From assembly GCF_026262505.1 (NCBI RefSeq), contig NC_067203.1, positions 22,053,411 to 22,117,410 of the forward strand: 64,000 bases of DNA. Reading direction: 5' to 3'. The position numbers were made by a program, and so were the translations under genes. A model generated the notes under the pieces. That model was not told where the DNA came from, searched no databases, and was given only the letters and a program-made list of their open reading frames with translations. This DNA comes from Trichomonas vaginalis G3. Its lineage: Eukaryota > Parabasalia > Trichomonadida > Trichomonadidae. Positions 12,383 to 19,946 of this stretch are shown piece by piece (positions within the stretch are counted from its first letter, which is position 1; every line of letters begins with the position of its first letter).

Positions 12383-13935
12383 GAATTGCAGGCTCTGGCA
12401 TAACTTCTGTTTCTGCAATAAACTGTCTCTCTGCTTCATAATTGACATCAACATTATTTGGGAGGTCAGTATCATCTTCAAAACGATCGCTTTGATAGCG
12501 TACAAATTGGGCTGCTTGGTCGGCCAAACCGTCATTTCTGGCAGATTGTACGGCCAAACTCTCGTTACTGGACAATTGTCCGGCCAAACTCGTATTACTG
12601 GACGATTGTCCGGCCAAATTATTATCGTTGACCGCGAGTGAGTAAACATTAATTTTGGCAAAGCTGCTCTGATTGTAATGAGGAACACCAGTAGTTTTGG
12701 AAATTACATCTGTAAATTTTCTTTTGAGTTCTGCTGATGTTAAATTCTTGATTTTTTGATGATTAAGGATTGCATTAGCTTTTTTCAAACAATCTTGCTC
12801 ACAATGCATAAGATTGTATTTTGTCTTGATTAATTCGAGTGCTTCACACTTTTGACTGTTCTTCATTCTGTGAAACTCACGTCCAATATATGTGAATACA
12901 AAAAGCGCATATTGAATGTAACCATGTTTTGTTTAATACATCCTCTGATCCATCTGAGTTTTGAGGATATCATAGAACGGCTGCAAATCTTGATGCATTA
13001 CTTCCTGTGTCGATATTAAGGCGGAAAGTGTATATGGGAATACTTGAGCGATCGTAATATTATCGCTTTCGAGTTTCTGTGAAAGAAGCTTGAAGGCTGT
13101 TAAGAAGGATACGAGAGAAGGAGCGTAAACAAAAAGCACTTTCACGATTCCTTCAATGTGTTCGTGAATTTCTGGAACTTCACGAACATCTGCAGAAACA
13201 AGGAAATCGACGATTGATTCGACATGGAAGACTATCCAAGATGCAATGTCATACAAATTTGTCCAACGAGTTAAACAAACTGTTGGGCATCCACCTCCAA
13301 GTCGTGATGCAACAGGCTTGCTCGAGAAGATTTTTGAAAACAATTCGACATTTTGGCAAAATTTGTCGAATTTTGGACAGAGTTTTCTTGCATCATTAAG
13401 ACAAAGGTGAAATGTATGACATCCACATGGAATGGCAAGATGTTCTGGTGCATTTTCAAGGACTGATGCAAGTGCAGACCATTGGACTCTGAGATTGTCT
13501 GCTACGAAACCAGCAACATCAATCTGGTAAAATCTTATGAGAAAATCTGTGATGTGTGAAAGCGCATGTTCATACGCCACTTTAGTACCTGTAAAATTCG
13601 GGAATGTCTCTAATGGCATTGGCTTGAGCTGAGATGTTGCGCACATGATTGAACTCGTAAGATATGATCTTTTACCGAGTTTTCCGGCATCGATCGCAAC
13701 ACCCACTGATTCTTCCTTTTTAAACTCCTTTAGCCAAAGATCTTTGTGCATTTTGGCCACACAAATAAAACGTTCTTGGGAGGTGACTGTCCAAAACCGC
13801 GCTCATATTACTAGTTCCTATATGTTTACGTCCAAGGTGCATTGCCATAATTAGAACATTACGGAACAATTGATCATCCACCAAATCCATTGGTAAACTC
13901 CTTGAGGCAAAGGGGTACATAATTGCCAGTTCCAT
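12306..13935 (-). mobile_element. Decayed hAT-like (DUF659-type) DNA transposon remnant
   Basis: Minus-strand frames show a hAT-like transposase core. An N-terminal piece (13720-13935) with FASRSLPMDLVDDQLFRNVL resembles the start of a hAT/DUF659 domain. A 275-residue piece (12933-13760) carries VADNLRVQ and PCGCHTFHLCLNDA, typical of the hAT catalytic region with its Cys/His insertion. A third piece (12306-12866) is in the same frame as the second, separated by one in-frame TAA at 12933-12935. The first and second pieces are in different frames. The usual N-terminal BED zinc finger is missing because homology stops at the mariner border (13941). A C-terminal dimerisation domain is not recognisable, and neither are terminal repeats. 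It is non-functional. Confidence 0.72.
12521..12640 (-). repeat. Four 30 bp tandem repeats inside the hAT-like ORF
   Basis: CGGCCAAAC recurs at 12521, 12551, 12581 and 12611, exactly 30 bp apart. On the minus strand this gives ten-residue repeats of the form LAGQSSSNTS. The repeats stay in frame and form a low-complexity linker in the last third of the transposase-like region. Confidence 0.85.
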
Positions 13936-13941
13936 TGTATA

Positions 13942-15240
13942 GGGTGTCCAAAGGTGTGTTTAGCACAAACCTGAATACTGCGAATAGAAATAAACAAGTT
14001 ACATATATATAAAGTTTATTTAAATATAATCACCATTGGATTCAATCACGCGTTCGCAGCGATCGATCCAGGCTTCAAAGACACGCTTTAAATCATCATG
14101 AGAAAATTGCTCAGATTGCTCTCTTACAAAATTTTCAAGATCATCTGGACTCGCGAATTCGCGTCCTTCAGCTCTCTTTTTTAGCGTGCCGAATAAATAA
14201 AAGTCAGAGGGTGCAATATCAGGTGAATAAATTGGGTTTGGAACAACTTTGACATTGTTTTCCACCAAGTAATTCATTACCTTATGACTTTTGTGAACTC
14301 TTGAATTATCAAAATGAATTGCAAACTTTTGTTTTTGTTGTTTGGATTTCTCAAACTCATCAGAATTGATAATTTGAGTAAGAACATTGTCAATTAGATA
14401 CTGAGCATTCATCGTATTAGGTTTTTGAAGAATATCAATTGCGATGATGCCATTCACGCCCCAAAAAACCGACAACATCATCATTGGTGTGTCAATTTTT
14501 TTCTTCGGGAATGTTTGCGGATCTTCATCTTTCGGGATCCACATGATTTTGGCTTCTGTTGCATATTGAAACCAAGACTCATCCCCTGTTACTAAAAAGC
14601 GAAACTTCTTGGATTGATACGCACGCAATATAGAGAGGAGCTCTTTCGAAGATTGGACTCTAGATTTTTTTGAACTGAATTAAGGTTGTGCGGAACCCAA
14701 CGTGTATACGCTAGTTTGTAGTTCAAATAATTGTGCAGATAATAACTGACTGTTGTACGTGGTATCTTTGTCATCTCCTCTATCCTTCTGAGTGATGCTC
14801 TTGGGTCTTCATCTAGCGCTTGAAGAATTGCTTTGATTTTTCTTTGATCCGGCGATTTTTTGTCAATTTTTATGATGGGCGCCTTTTTGTTCATGAAGTG
14901 ATACATCCTAACATGATACGTTACAGTGGAATAGCTAGGAGCATCCATACCGAAGCATTTTACCAATGTCTCGTAGATTTTTTTACAGTCTTTGCATTTT
15001 TTTGCAAGAGCGAGGATGTTTTCTTTCTGATTCATTAAAAAAATGAAAAAAATCCCGCCAAAATTTCCCGCGAAACCGCCTCTTGTCTCAAAATTCATTT
15101 TATATCCCGGCATGGCGCCAAAATACAACATACTCATCATATACATATATTCATATTTTTTATTATATATTTATAATCAGCATATATCTCCTTTAATAGT
15201 CTCATATAGAGCGCTGTGCTAAACGCACCTTTGGACACCC
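13942..15240 (-). mobile_element. Mariner transposon (Tvmar1-like), 1299 bp
   Basis: Both ends carry the inverted repeat GGGTGTCCAAAGGTG(T/C)G followed by TTTAGCACA, 26 bp with one mismatch. The element is bounded by TA on each side (13940-13941 and 15241-15242), the standard mariner target duplication. The length of about 1.3 kb and the D34D transposase inside agree with the mariner family; Tvmar1 is the mariner known from Trichomonas vaginalis. It lies exactly between the hAT-like remnant and the first base of Polinton 1, so it arrived after both or at their junction. Confidence 0.93.
14020..15035 (-). pseudogene. Mariner transposase (DD34D), one frameshift
   Basis: The transposase starts at ATG 15035 (MNQKEN...), with an N-terminal helix-turn-helix region containing RASLRRIEEMTKIPRTTVSYY. 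The catalytic part follows in another frame: D in TGDESW, D in HFDNSRVHKS and the third D in SPDIAPSDFYLFG. The last two Asp are separated by 34 residues, the mariner signature. The two frames (14592-15146 and 14020-14628) meet at a T7 run at 14665-14671, so a single base slip there would explain the break. An earlier non-ATG opening upstream of 15035 is ignored. Apart from this the gene looks complete, so the copy is young. Confidence 0.9.
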
Positions 15241-15435
15241 TAAGTTAGTATACAAGTCTTGGGTATGGTGGCACTGCGTTCCACCTTACCCAGTACTTGT
15301 GAATTTGACACTTTACAAAACCGTTAACGTATATTTTACAACATGAACGCAAAAACTAACTTAACCTTAAATATTTACAAAACCGCCAACAATTTCACCT
15401 CATTATCGTTCTCACTAACAACTTCACTAATGTTC

Positions 15436-15720
15436 TCATAAATTTTCCTCAATATCTTCATCATCAGTGTTAACCCTATTGTAGTCATACTTGAAGCCAT
15501 AAACTTTCTCTAACTTCTTAACGTACAATTTACATAACTTACCTTCGTCATCGTATGGTTTAATGATATAACTATTTCTATCTTTATAAACAGTCAATGA
15601 AAAGTCAACTGGTCTCGGATGTATTTGAAAGAACATGTTATGCTCAGGAAGGAAAAATAAATGTTTAAATATATGTTTGTTATATGTTTTGATTTGTATG
15701 AGTTGCTTTTGTTCTGTCAT
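15436..15720 (-). CDS. Small Polinton protein, divergent allele (left end of copy 1)
   Basis: A 94-residue ORF starting at ATG 15720. It is clearly related to the 106-residue ORF at 58990-59310 in copy 3: both share FKxLFFxPExNxFxQI, a Ser-Leu-x-Val-Tyr block, YDxxGK and an acidic tail. The two are only about one third identical, whereas the flanking genes are nearly identical. The predicted fold is a small beta-rich domain plus an acidic end. It is the most distal gene at the left end, read toward the left tip. Function unknown. Confidence 0.65.
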   Translation of the reverse strand: MTEQKQLIQIKTYNKHIFKHLFFLPEHNMFFQIHPRPVDFSLTVYKDRNSYIIKPYDDEGKLCKLYVKKLEKVYGFKYDYNRVNTDDEDIEENL

Positions 15721-15817
15721 TACATCCAAATAATTTTAAAAAATAAAATAAAAAATAAATGATATCACCACCCTCACACGTATGAAAACATAGCACAAAA
15801 ATAAATTTAGGTGAAAT

Positions 15818-15831
15818 GGTGAGATCTCACC
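15818..15831. promoter_or_regulatory. Perfect 14 bp palindrome in a TCACC-rich block
   Basis: GGTGAGATCTCACC is a perfect palindrome, followed by further TTTTTTCACC repeats. It lies between the first two leftmost genes and recurs in copy 3 (59420-59433) and, less exactly, in copy 2 (about 38184). It could be a transcript-end hairpin for the 78-residue gene or a protein-binding site. Its role is unknown. Confidence 0.5.
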
Positions 15832-15872
15832 TCTTTTTTCACCTGTTTTTTCACCCTGTTGAATTCATTGCT

Positions 15873-16109
15873 TTATAACTCTCTTCCTTTCTCCAACTCT
15901 TCTAACTTCTTCTTAAGTTCAGCAATGTTGTCCTCATGAAGTTTAATCTTTCTCAAAATTCCTTCTTTATCTAATGGTTGCTTTATCTTTCTAAACTGAA
16001 CTCTACCATCCTTCATAGTATGAATGTAAAAACCTTCTGGAATAATTCCTGATTTAATGTATTCTACCAAAAACTTTTGTTTCATTGCTTCAGTGACTTT
16101 AGTCGTCAT
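15873..16109 (-). CDS. Small coiled-coil Polinton protein
   Basis: A 78-residue ORF with ATG at 16109 (MTTKVTEAMKQKF). The N-terminal half has a short beta-like segment (GFYIHTMKDGRVQFRKIKQP). The C-terminal half is a strong heptad coiled coil (ILRKIKLHEDNIAELKKKLE). It is conserved in copy 3 (59469-59711), with differences mainly at the C-terminal tip. It is probably expressed with the next gene, 48 bp upstream. Function unknown; a virion or assembly role is inference. Confidence 0.7.
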   Translation of the reverse strand: MTTKVTEAMKQKFLVEYIKSGIIPEGFYIHTMKDGRVQFRKIKQPLDKEGILRKIKLHEDNIAELKKKLEELEKGREL

Positions 16110-16157
16110 TTCAATCAAATAAAAATTTTAATATTAAATAAAAATAACGTTATTTTT

Positions 16158-16616
16158 TCAGTAAAGAAACGCAGGAGTTTTACGATTTATTTGTGGTGTA
16201 GGTTCTGGTTTAAATGTTGGAGTCGGTTTTGGAGTTGACTTTTGAACAGGAGTTTGTAATTCCATAGGTTCAGGAGTCATTGAAGGTGTTGTTTGTGAAG
16301 GCGTTGGTTTTGGCGATGGTGTCGGAGTTTGTTTAACTTCAGCTACTTCAGTATTATTTACAACATTTGCTTTATTTCTTTTCAACATCATTACTGCTCC
16401 TGCTGTAGCTAGCAAACCTAGTGGGAGACCATATTTTATATAAGGACTTGACCAAATGCTATTTTTGACAGGAGCTGGTGGAACACCTAACCTTGGTGAG
16501 ACTGCTCTTTGCCATTGTGCAGCTCGTAAGAAATATTCAATAGGTGCTCCATAATCGTTTGGTAAAGTTTGTTTCATAGATGGTGAAGGTTCACGAGAGC
16601 TTGATGAAGAACTCAT
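16158..16616 (-). CDS. Small single-pass membrane protein with Pro/Thr-rich tail (Polinton)
   Basis: A 152-residue ORF with a Ser-rich start (MSSSSSSREPSPS), one hydrophobic segment at about residues 62-78 (YGLPLGLLATAGAVMMLK) followed by a basic stop-transfer KRNK, then a long PTPSPKPTP-type tail. It sits directly downstream of the capsid-like gene (30 bp gap). Small membrane proteins next to capsid genes are common in PRD1/adenovirus-lineage elements, so a virion membrane role is plausible but inferred. The repeat number of the Pro/Thr/Lys tail differs between copies 1 and 3. Confidence 0.75.
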   Translation of the reverse strand: MSSSSSSREPSPSMKQTLPNDYGAPIEYFLRAAQWQRAVSPRLGVPPAPVKNSIWSSPYIKYGLPLGLLATAGAVMMLKRNKANVVNNTEVAEVKQTPTPSPKPTPSQTTPSMTPEPMELQTPVQKSTPKPTPTFKPEPTPQINRKTPAFLY

Positions 16617-16646
16617 TTATAAGCTTTAAAAATAAACGTTCATCCT

Positions 16647-18221
16647 TTATTCCTCACTGTCGTCAGTTGCTAAGTTATAGTCGTCAAGTCTTATTATTGG
16701 GATTCCATTAGCACGCACCTGAATGGCAAAGCAACAATCCCTCATAAATCCAATAAGTGGCTTTGGTACGTTTTCAGTTGCTAGTTCAATAGGTCCTTTA
16801 ACAGACAATTTGTATGTTATTGGAGCAGTAGATGTTTGACCTTGCTGGAAGCAAAAGTCCACTTCTGTTGGAAAACCACATAAGAAATGTGTGTTGTCAT
16901 AGCTATCCCATTTATGTTCCACACTACCATCATCCACCAATGACCTCATAACATCTTCATTAAATCCAATCATATCATTGTTTGTATTGCAAGCGTTCGC
17001 AACCATTTCATAAAATACAGGTCCATATGATTTTTCAGGTTCTGCAGGCATATTTCCATAAGCTCCCATGGAAAGCTGAAGATATTTAAACTTAGGGTTC
17101 TCAAAATTAACATAATAGTTGTCTTTCTTTCTAAATAGTGCCCAAATACTTTTAACATTAATAGGCGTATAAGCTGCTGTAAATGTTGCACTTGAACTAT
17201 CTGTATTCTTTGAGAATGAACCGTCCATAGGAATCCAATCCATAACTTTAACAGGAAAACATAAAGCCTCGTTTGTATAATGTTCTACAAGTTCTGTATA
17301 AATGTTAGGGTCTAAAGAGAATGACTTTGGATGAATGAAACATTCATTAAAATCCATCTTTGTTCGAAATAGTTGCTGGGTTACAGTTGTAATAGTAACT
17401 GTTCCACTAGCTTCTATTGCCTTCGTTATCATAGTGAATGGTTCATTCCATGGAACAAATTTATTTGTCGGTGGATTTGAATCTGAAGCAAATGCAACTT
17501 TAAGAGTTGGATTGAAAGCAATGATATCATTTACAGATATAGATGTGCATTGTAATGCGTCGCTACTGAACTTTACTTTAAGCTGAATGTTACCAGCAAA
17601 TGCAGGAATAAATCTTATAGCTTCTAATGGTAAAAACTTTCTAACAGGAATTCTTAAACGAAGCTTAAAATCAAATGATTTTCCTGCTGTAATTGGACCA
17701 CTAACAATTTGTCCTGTTCTGCATGTTCCCGAACGACTCCATACATCTTCATGTCGAGTCTTTGAGAAAACATCTACTTTCTTTATTTGTTCGGTAGTTT
17801 GTGAGTTTGAAGTTATATATGCTTCTTCTCGTGCGTTGTCTTGAGAATATACGATACGACCATTTGCAAGGATTTGATATCCAGCAACTGCATAGAAAGC
17901 GTCATCGAAACCAATCCAAAATCCTGGTGAGTTTGTTTTATTGGAACCTGAACCAATTTCTTTATCTGCAATAAATTGACCTTCCATTTTATACGTAATG
18001 AATGTATTGTAAAGGTCCAACATATTTTCACCAGGAGGTGAGAGATTGAATGTTACCCATGTGTTATCTTTAGCAGTTCCAGGTTGTGATGGAATCTTTG
18101 CGTCAGAATATTTTCTATTAGTGTCACCAATTTGAACTGCATTGTCTATGATATCGAAATATGAGCGAATCTGATGAATATGCTCTGCTGGAGTAAATTC
18201 GTTTAACTGTTCGTTCTGCAT
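16647..18221 (-). CDS. Major capsid-like protein (double jelly-roll type, inferred), Polinton copy 1
   Basis: A 524-residue ORF with a well-placed ATG at 18221 and the motif TTTTTATCCGAA 9 bp upstream. It is beta-rich throughout, with the pattern LRLRIPVRKFLPLEAIRFIP followed by AFAGNIQLKVKF, typical of the end of the first jelly roll in double jelly-roll capsid proteins (450-650 residues). The start has FNLSPPGENMLDLYNTFITY. No signal peptide or transmembrane segment is seen. It is almost identical to the copy 3 gene (60258-61832), with about five residue differences. The capsid assignment rests on length, predicted strand pattern, context, and similarity to the second capsid-like ORF at about 47.8-49.4 kb. 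Confidence 0.75.
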   Translation of the reverse strand: MQNEQLNEFTPAEHIHQIRSYFDIIDNAVQIGDTNRKYSDAKIPSQPGTAKDNTWVTFNLSPPGENMLDLYNTFITYKMEGQFIADKEIGSGSNKTNSPGFWIGFDDAFYAVAGYQILANGRIVYSQDNAREEAYITSNSQTTEQIKKVDVFSKTRHEDVWSRSGTCRTGQIVSGPITAGKSFDFKLRLRIPVRKFLPLEAIRFIPAFAGNIQLKVKFSSDALQCTSISVNDIIAFNPTLKVAFASDSNPPTNKFVPWNEPFTMITKAIEASGTVTITTVTQQLFRTKMDFNECFIHPKSFSLDPNIYTELVEHYTNEALCFPVKVMDWIPMDGSFSKNTDSSSATFTAAYTPINVKSIWALFRKKDNYYVNFENPKFKYLQLSMGAYGNMPAEPEKSYGPVFYEMVANACNTNNDMIGFNEDVMRSLVDDGSVEHKWDSYDNTHFLCGFPTEVDFCFQQGQTSTAPITYKLSVKGPIELATENVPKPLIGFMRDCCFAIQVRANGIPIIRLDDYNLATDDSEE

Positions 18222-18229
18222 GTATTTAC

Positions 18230-18241
18230 TTCGGATAAAAA
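18230..18241 (-). promoter_or_regulatory. Candidate Polinton promoter motif TTTTTATCCGAA upstream of the capsid-like gene
   Basis: On the minus strand the 12-mer TTTTTATCCGAA ends 9 bp before the capsid ATG. The same 12-mer is found on the plus strand 5 bp before the ATG at 19009 (18993-19004), again in copy 3 (62610-62621), and at 44491-44502 on the minus strand, about 40 bp before an ATG in copy 2. In copy 3 the capsid gene has a one-base variant. It does not match the trichomonad host initiator (TCA-Y-W). Confidence 0.55.
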
Positions 18242-18248
18242 TATCTAT

Positions 18249-18677
18249 TTACTTCATTATTCTCACTCTTCTTCTTGGCATTCGTGGTGGAAGTTGTTTC
18301 TTGACATTTTCAATGAACTGTACATTCTCTTTTGTCTCAACTTCTTTCACTGGTGGGTCAGGGTTCTTTGACTCGGTTTGCTTTTCAATGAAATTCACGA
18401 ACTTTGCAATAAGCTCTTGGTTCGTTATTGAAAGAACATCTGGCTTCTTTTCTTCTTGTTTTATTGACTTTTCAGTTTGAATAGAAGGTTTTATATGGGC
18501 TTCACCCTCGGTGCCATGCACCTTAATGTTGTCGCTCTCTGCATTCGCTAATGGAACCTTTCTTTTTCTTACGTATATTTTACCATCTTTACTCTGACTT
18601 ACATAATAGAAAGGATGTTGTATTCCTCTTGCGTCATTTAATATAATAGACTCTCGCTCTGATTTTGACAAGCTCAT
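18249..18677 (-). CDS. Basic/acidic small Polinton protein of unknown role
   Basis: A 142-residue ORF with ATG at 18677. The N-terminal part has a small beta-type domain (HPFYYVSQSKDGKIYVRKRKVP), the middle is Lys/Glu-rich and disordered, a helix follows (NQELIAKFVNFIEKQ), and the end is strongly basic (PPRMPRRRVRIMK). A basic tail suggests nucleic-acid binding, for example with packaged DNA; this is inference. It is 27 bp upstream of the capsid-like gene and divergent from the 18724 gene, with only 46 bp between starts. Conserved in copy 3 (61858-62292). Confidence 0.72.
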   Translation of the reverse strand: MSLSKSERESIILNDARGIQHPFYYVSQSKDGKIYVRKRKVPLANAESDNIKVHGTEGEAHIKPSIQTEKSIKQEEKKPDVLSITNQELIAKFVNFIEKQTESKNPDPPVKEVETKENVQFIENVKKQLPPRMPRRRVRIMK

Positions 18678-18723
18678 TTTACATCGGTTAAAGTTTTAAT
18701 TTTGTTTTTTTATCTGCAGTCAA

Positions 18724-18984
18724 ATGACTCAGACAAGTCATATGGACAAGACTCAAGGGGTCATAGATGTTGAAGCATTGAAGAAAGAAATTCGCGAGCA
18801 AATTTTATCCGAACTGAAGGAACAAAAACAAGAACAAAAGCCAGAGAGACCAAAGAGAAAACTTAGTGAAAAACAACTAGCTGCATTAGCTGCTGGAAGA
18901 CAGAAGAACCCACGTTTGCTGGCGAAGAAAGCTAGAGAAGAAGCTGAAGCAAAAGCTAAAGAAGCTGAAGTGAAGAAAGAGTAA
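18724..18984 (+). CDS. Highly charged Lys/Glu/Ala-rich helical protein (Polinton)
   Basis: An 86-residue plus-strand ORF. After a short Thr/Ser-rich start it is almost entirely charged helix: EALKKEIREQILSELKEQ, then Lys/Arg-Pro rich, then KLSEKQLAALAAGRQKNPR and an Ala/Glu/Lys repeat tail. It resembles small DNA-binding or core proteins in composition, but no family is recognised. It forms a bidirectional pair with the minus-strand gene starting at 18677 and lies 24 bp before the next plus-strand gene. The tail repeat number differs in copy 3 (62338-62601). Confidence 0.68.
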   Translation: MTQTSHMDKTQGVIDVEALKKEIREQILSELKEQKQEQKPERPKRKLSEKQLAALAAGRQKNPRLLAKKAREEAEAKAKEAEVKKE

Positions 18985-19008
18985 ATGGTTTATTTTTATC
19001 CGAACTAA

Positions 19009-19653
19009 ATGTATAGACAAATACCTTTATCTGTTGCGTTCAGTAGTGAAAACCCTGACGTCAAAATAAAGGGGAACAGAGTAACGTTTAAGTTTCCAAC
19101 AGACTGGATTGTGAACATAAATGAAGAGAAGTACATTGGCATAACATCTATGTATATAACGCATGCTTTCAGAAAGGTTGACTTTATACTTCAAGTCGAG
19201 ATAGAAAATGACGAACAGTCTTTAAGCGCCCAAAACATTCACATATACAAATACTTTAAAGACGATACAACATTGTTGCAATGTATGATTTCATTTAATG
19301 AAATGTTCGAGAAAAAGTTTAACATTGAAGTACAAACTTTACAGCCTTTACGTGAGTTTCTTGCACAACTGAAAGAAGAAGGTAGTCAGCCACAACTTAT
19401 AGACTTTCATTATGAATTTAATGAAAATGAAGATGGAACACATGACTGTCAGTTTGTTGTATTCTCACCATTCAATGAAGTCGCTAAAGAGAAAGAAAAT
19501 CCATTACGTATAAGATTTCAAATCTCTGAACCAAGTGATGATTTCAAGAATGTTTTCAATTATGATGCAATGCTTCCGAGGAAAAATGAATTTTCAAAGA
19601 TTGTAACACCTGGCATTTGGGATAGAAAGCAACTATTCTTTTCTCTAATATAG
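19009..19653 (+). CDS. Beta-rich Polinton protein, candidate minor capsid/penton-like (copy 1)
   Basis: The ORF starts MYRQIPLSVAFSSENPDV, with the motif TTTTTATCCGAA 5 bp before the ATG. The copy 3 counterpart (62626-63483) is 285 residues. The protein is rich in predicted beta strands (VTFKFPTDWIVNI, KYIGITSMYIT, KVDFILQVEIEN), with two short helical stretches. No enzymatic motif is seen. Position between structural genes and the polymerase, and the strand pattern, suggest a virion component such as a penton-type single jelly roll; this is unproven. It is one of only two plus-strand genes in this half of the element. Confidence 0.6.
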   Translation: MYRQIPLSVAFSSENPDVKIKGNRVTFKFPTDWIVNINEEKYIGITSMYITHAFRKVDFILQVEIENDEQSLSAQNIHIYKYFKDDTTLLQCMISFNEMFEKKFNIEVQTLQPLREFLAQLKEEGSQPQLIDFHYEFNENEDGTHDCQFVVFSPFNEVAKEKENPLRIRFQISEPSDDFKNVFNYDAMLPRKNEFSKIVTPGIWDRKQLFFSLI

Positions 19654-19875
19654 CCAAAGGCGTTGAAAATGAGTTCATTGGTCATACAAGAACTTCACCA
19701 CTTCCTAACCCTAAATACTATAAATTAACTGGCTTCAATCGTGAGTTTTGGATAGACATGTTCTCCACTCATGACCATAACTGCCCAGTGTTCTTACCTC
19801 CAGACCATAAGGACTGTCTCTACATTGAAGCACAACTCTTAAACTCTACCATCGCAGTATTGTAAATGACCACAT

Positions 19876-19900
19876 GGGCTTCGCCCTTGCCGCTAGCGGC
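19876..19900. terminator. Twin GC hairpins between convergent Polinton genes
   Basis: GGGCTTCGCCC (19876-19886) and the perfect palindrome GCCGCTAGCGGC (19889-19900) lie side by side and are followed by TTATTTTTATC. They separate the plus-strand beta-rich gene from the minus-strand polymerase, and they are far richer in GC than the surroundings. The same pair is present in copies 2 (about 42177-42204) and 3 (63494-63518). A transcript-end or RNA-stability role is the natural guess. Confidence 0.55.
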
Positions 19901-19946
19901 TTATTTTTATCATGAATGGTCTCACTGCTGACAAAAATAAATGACC

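Noticed and set aside
17335-17844. Plus-strand ORFs inside the capsid-like gene
   Set aside because: Antisense to a 524-codon gene with far better features; the same shadows occur in copy 3.
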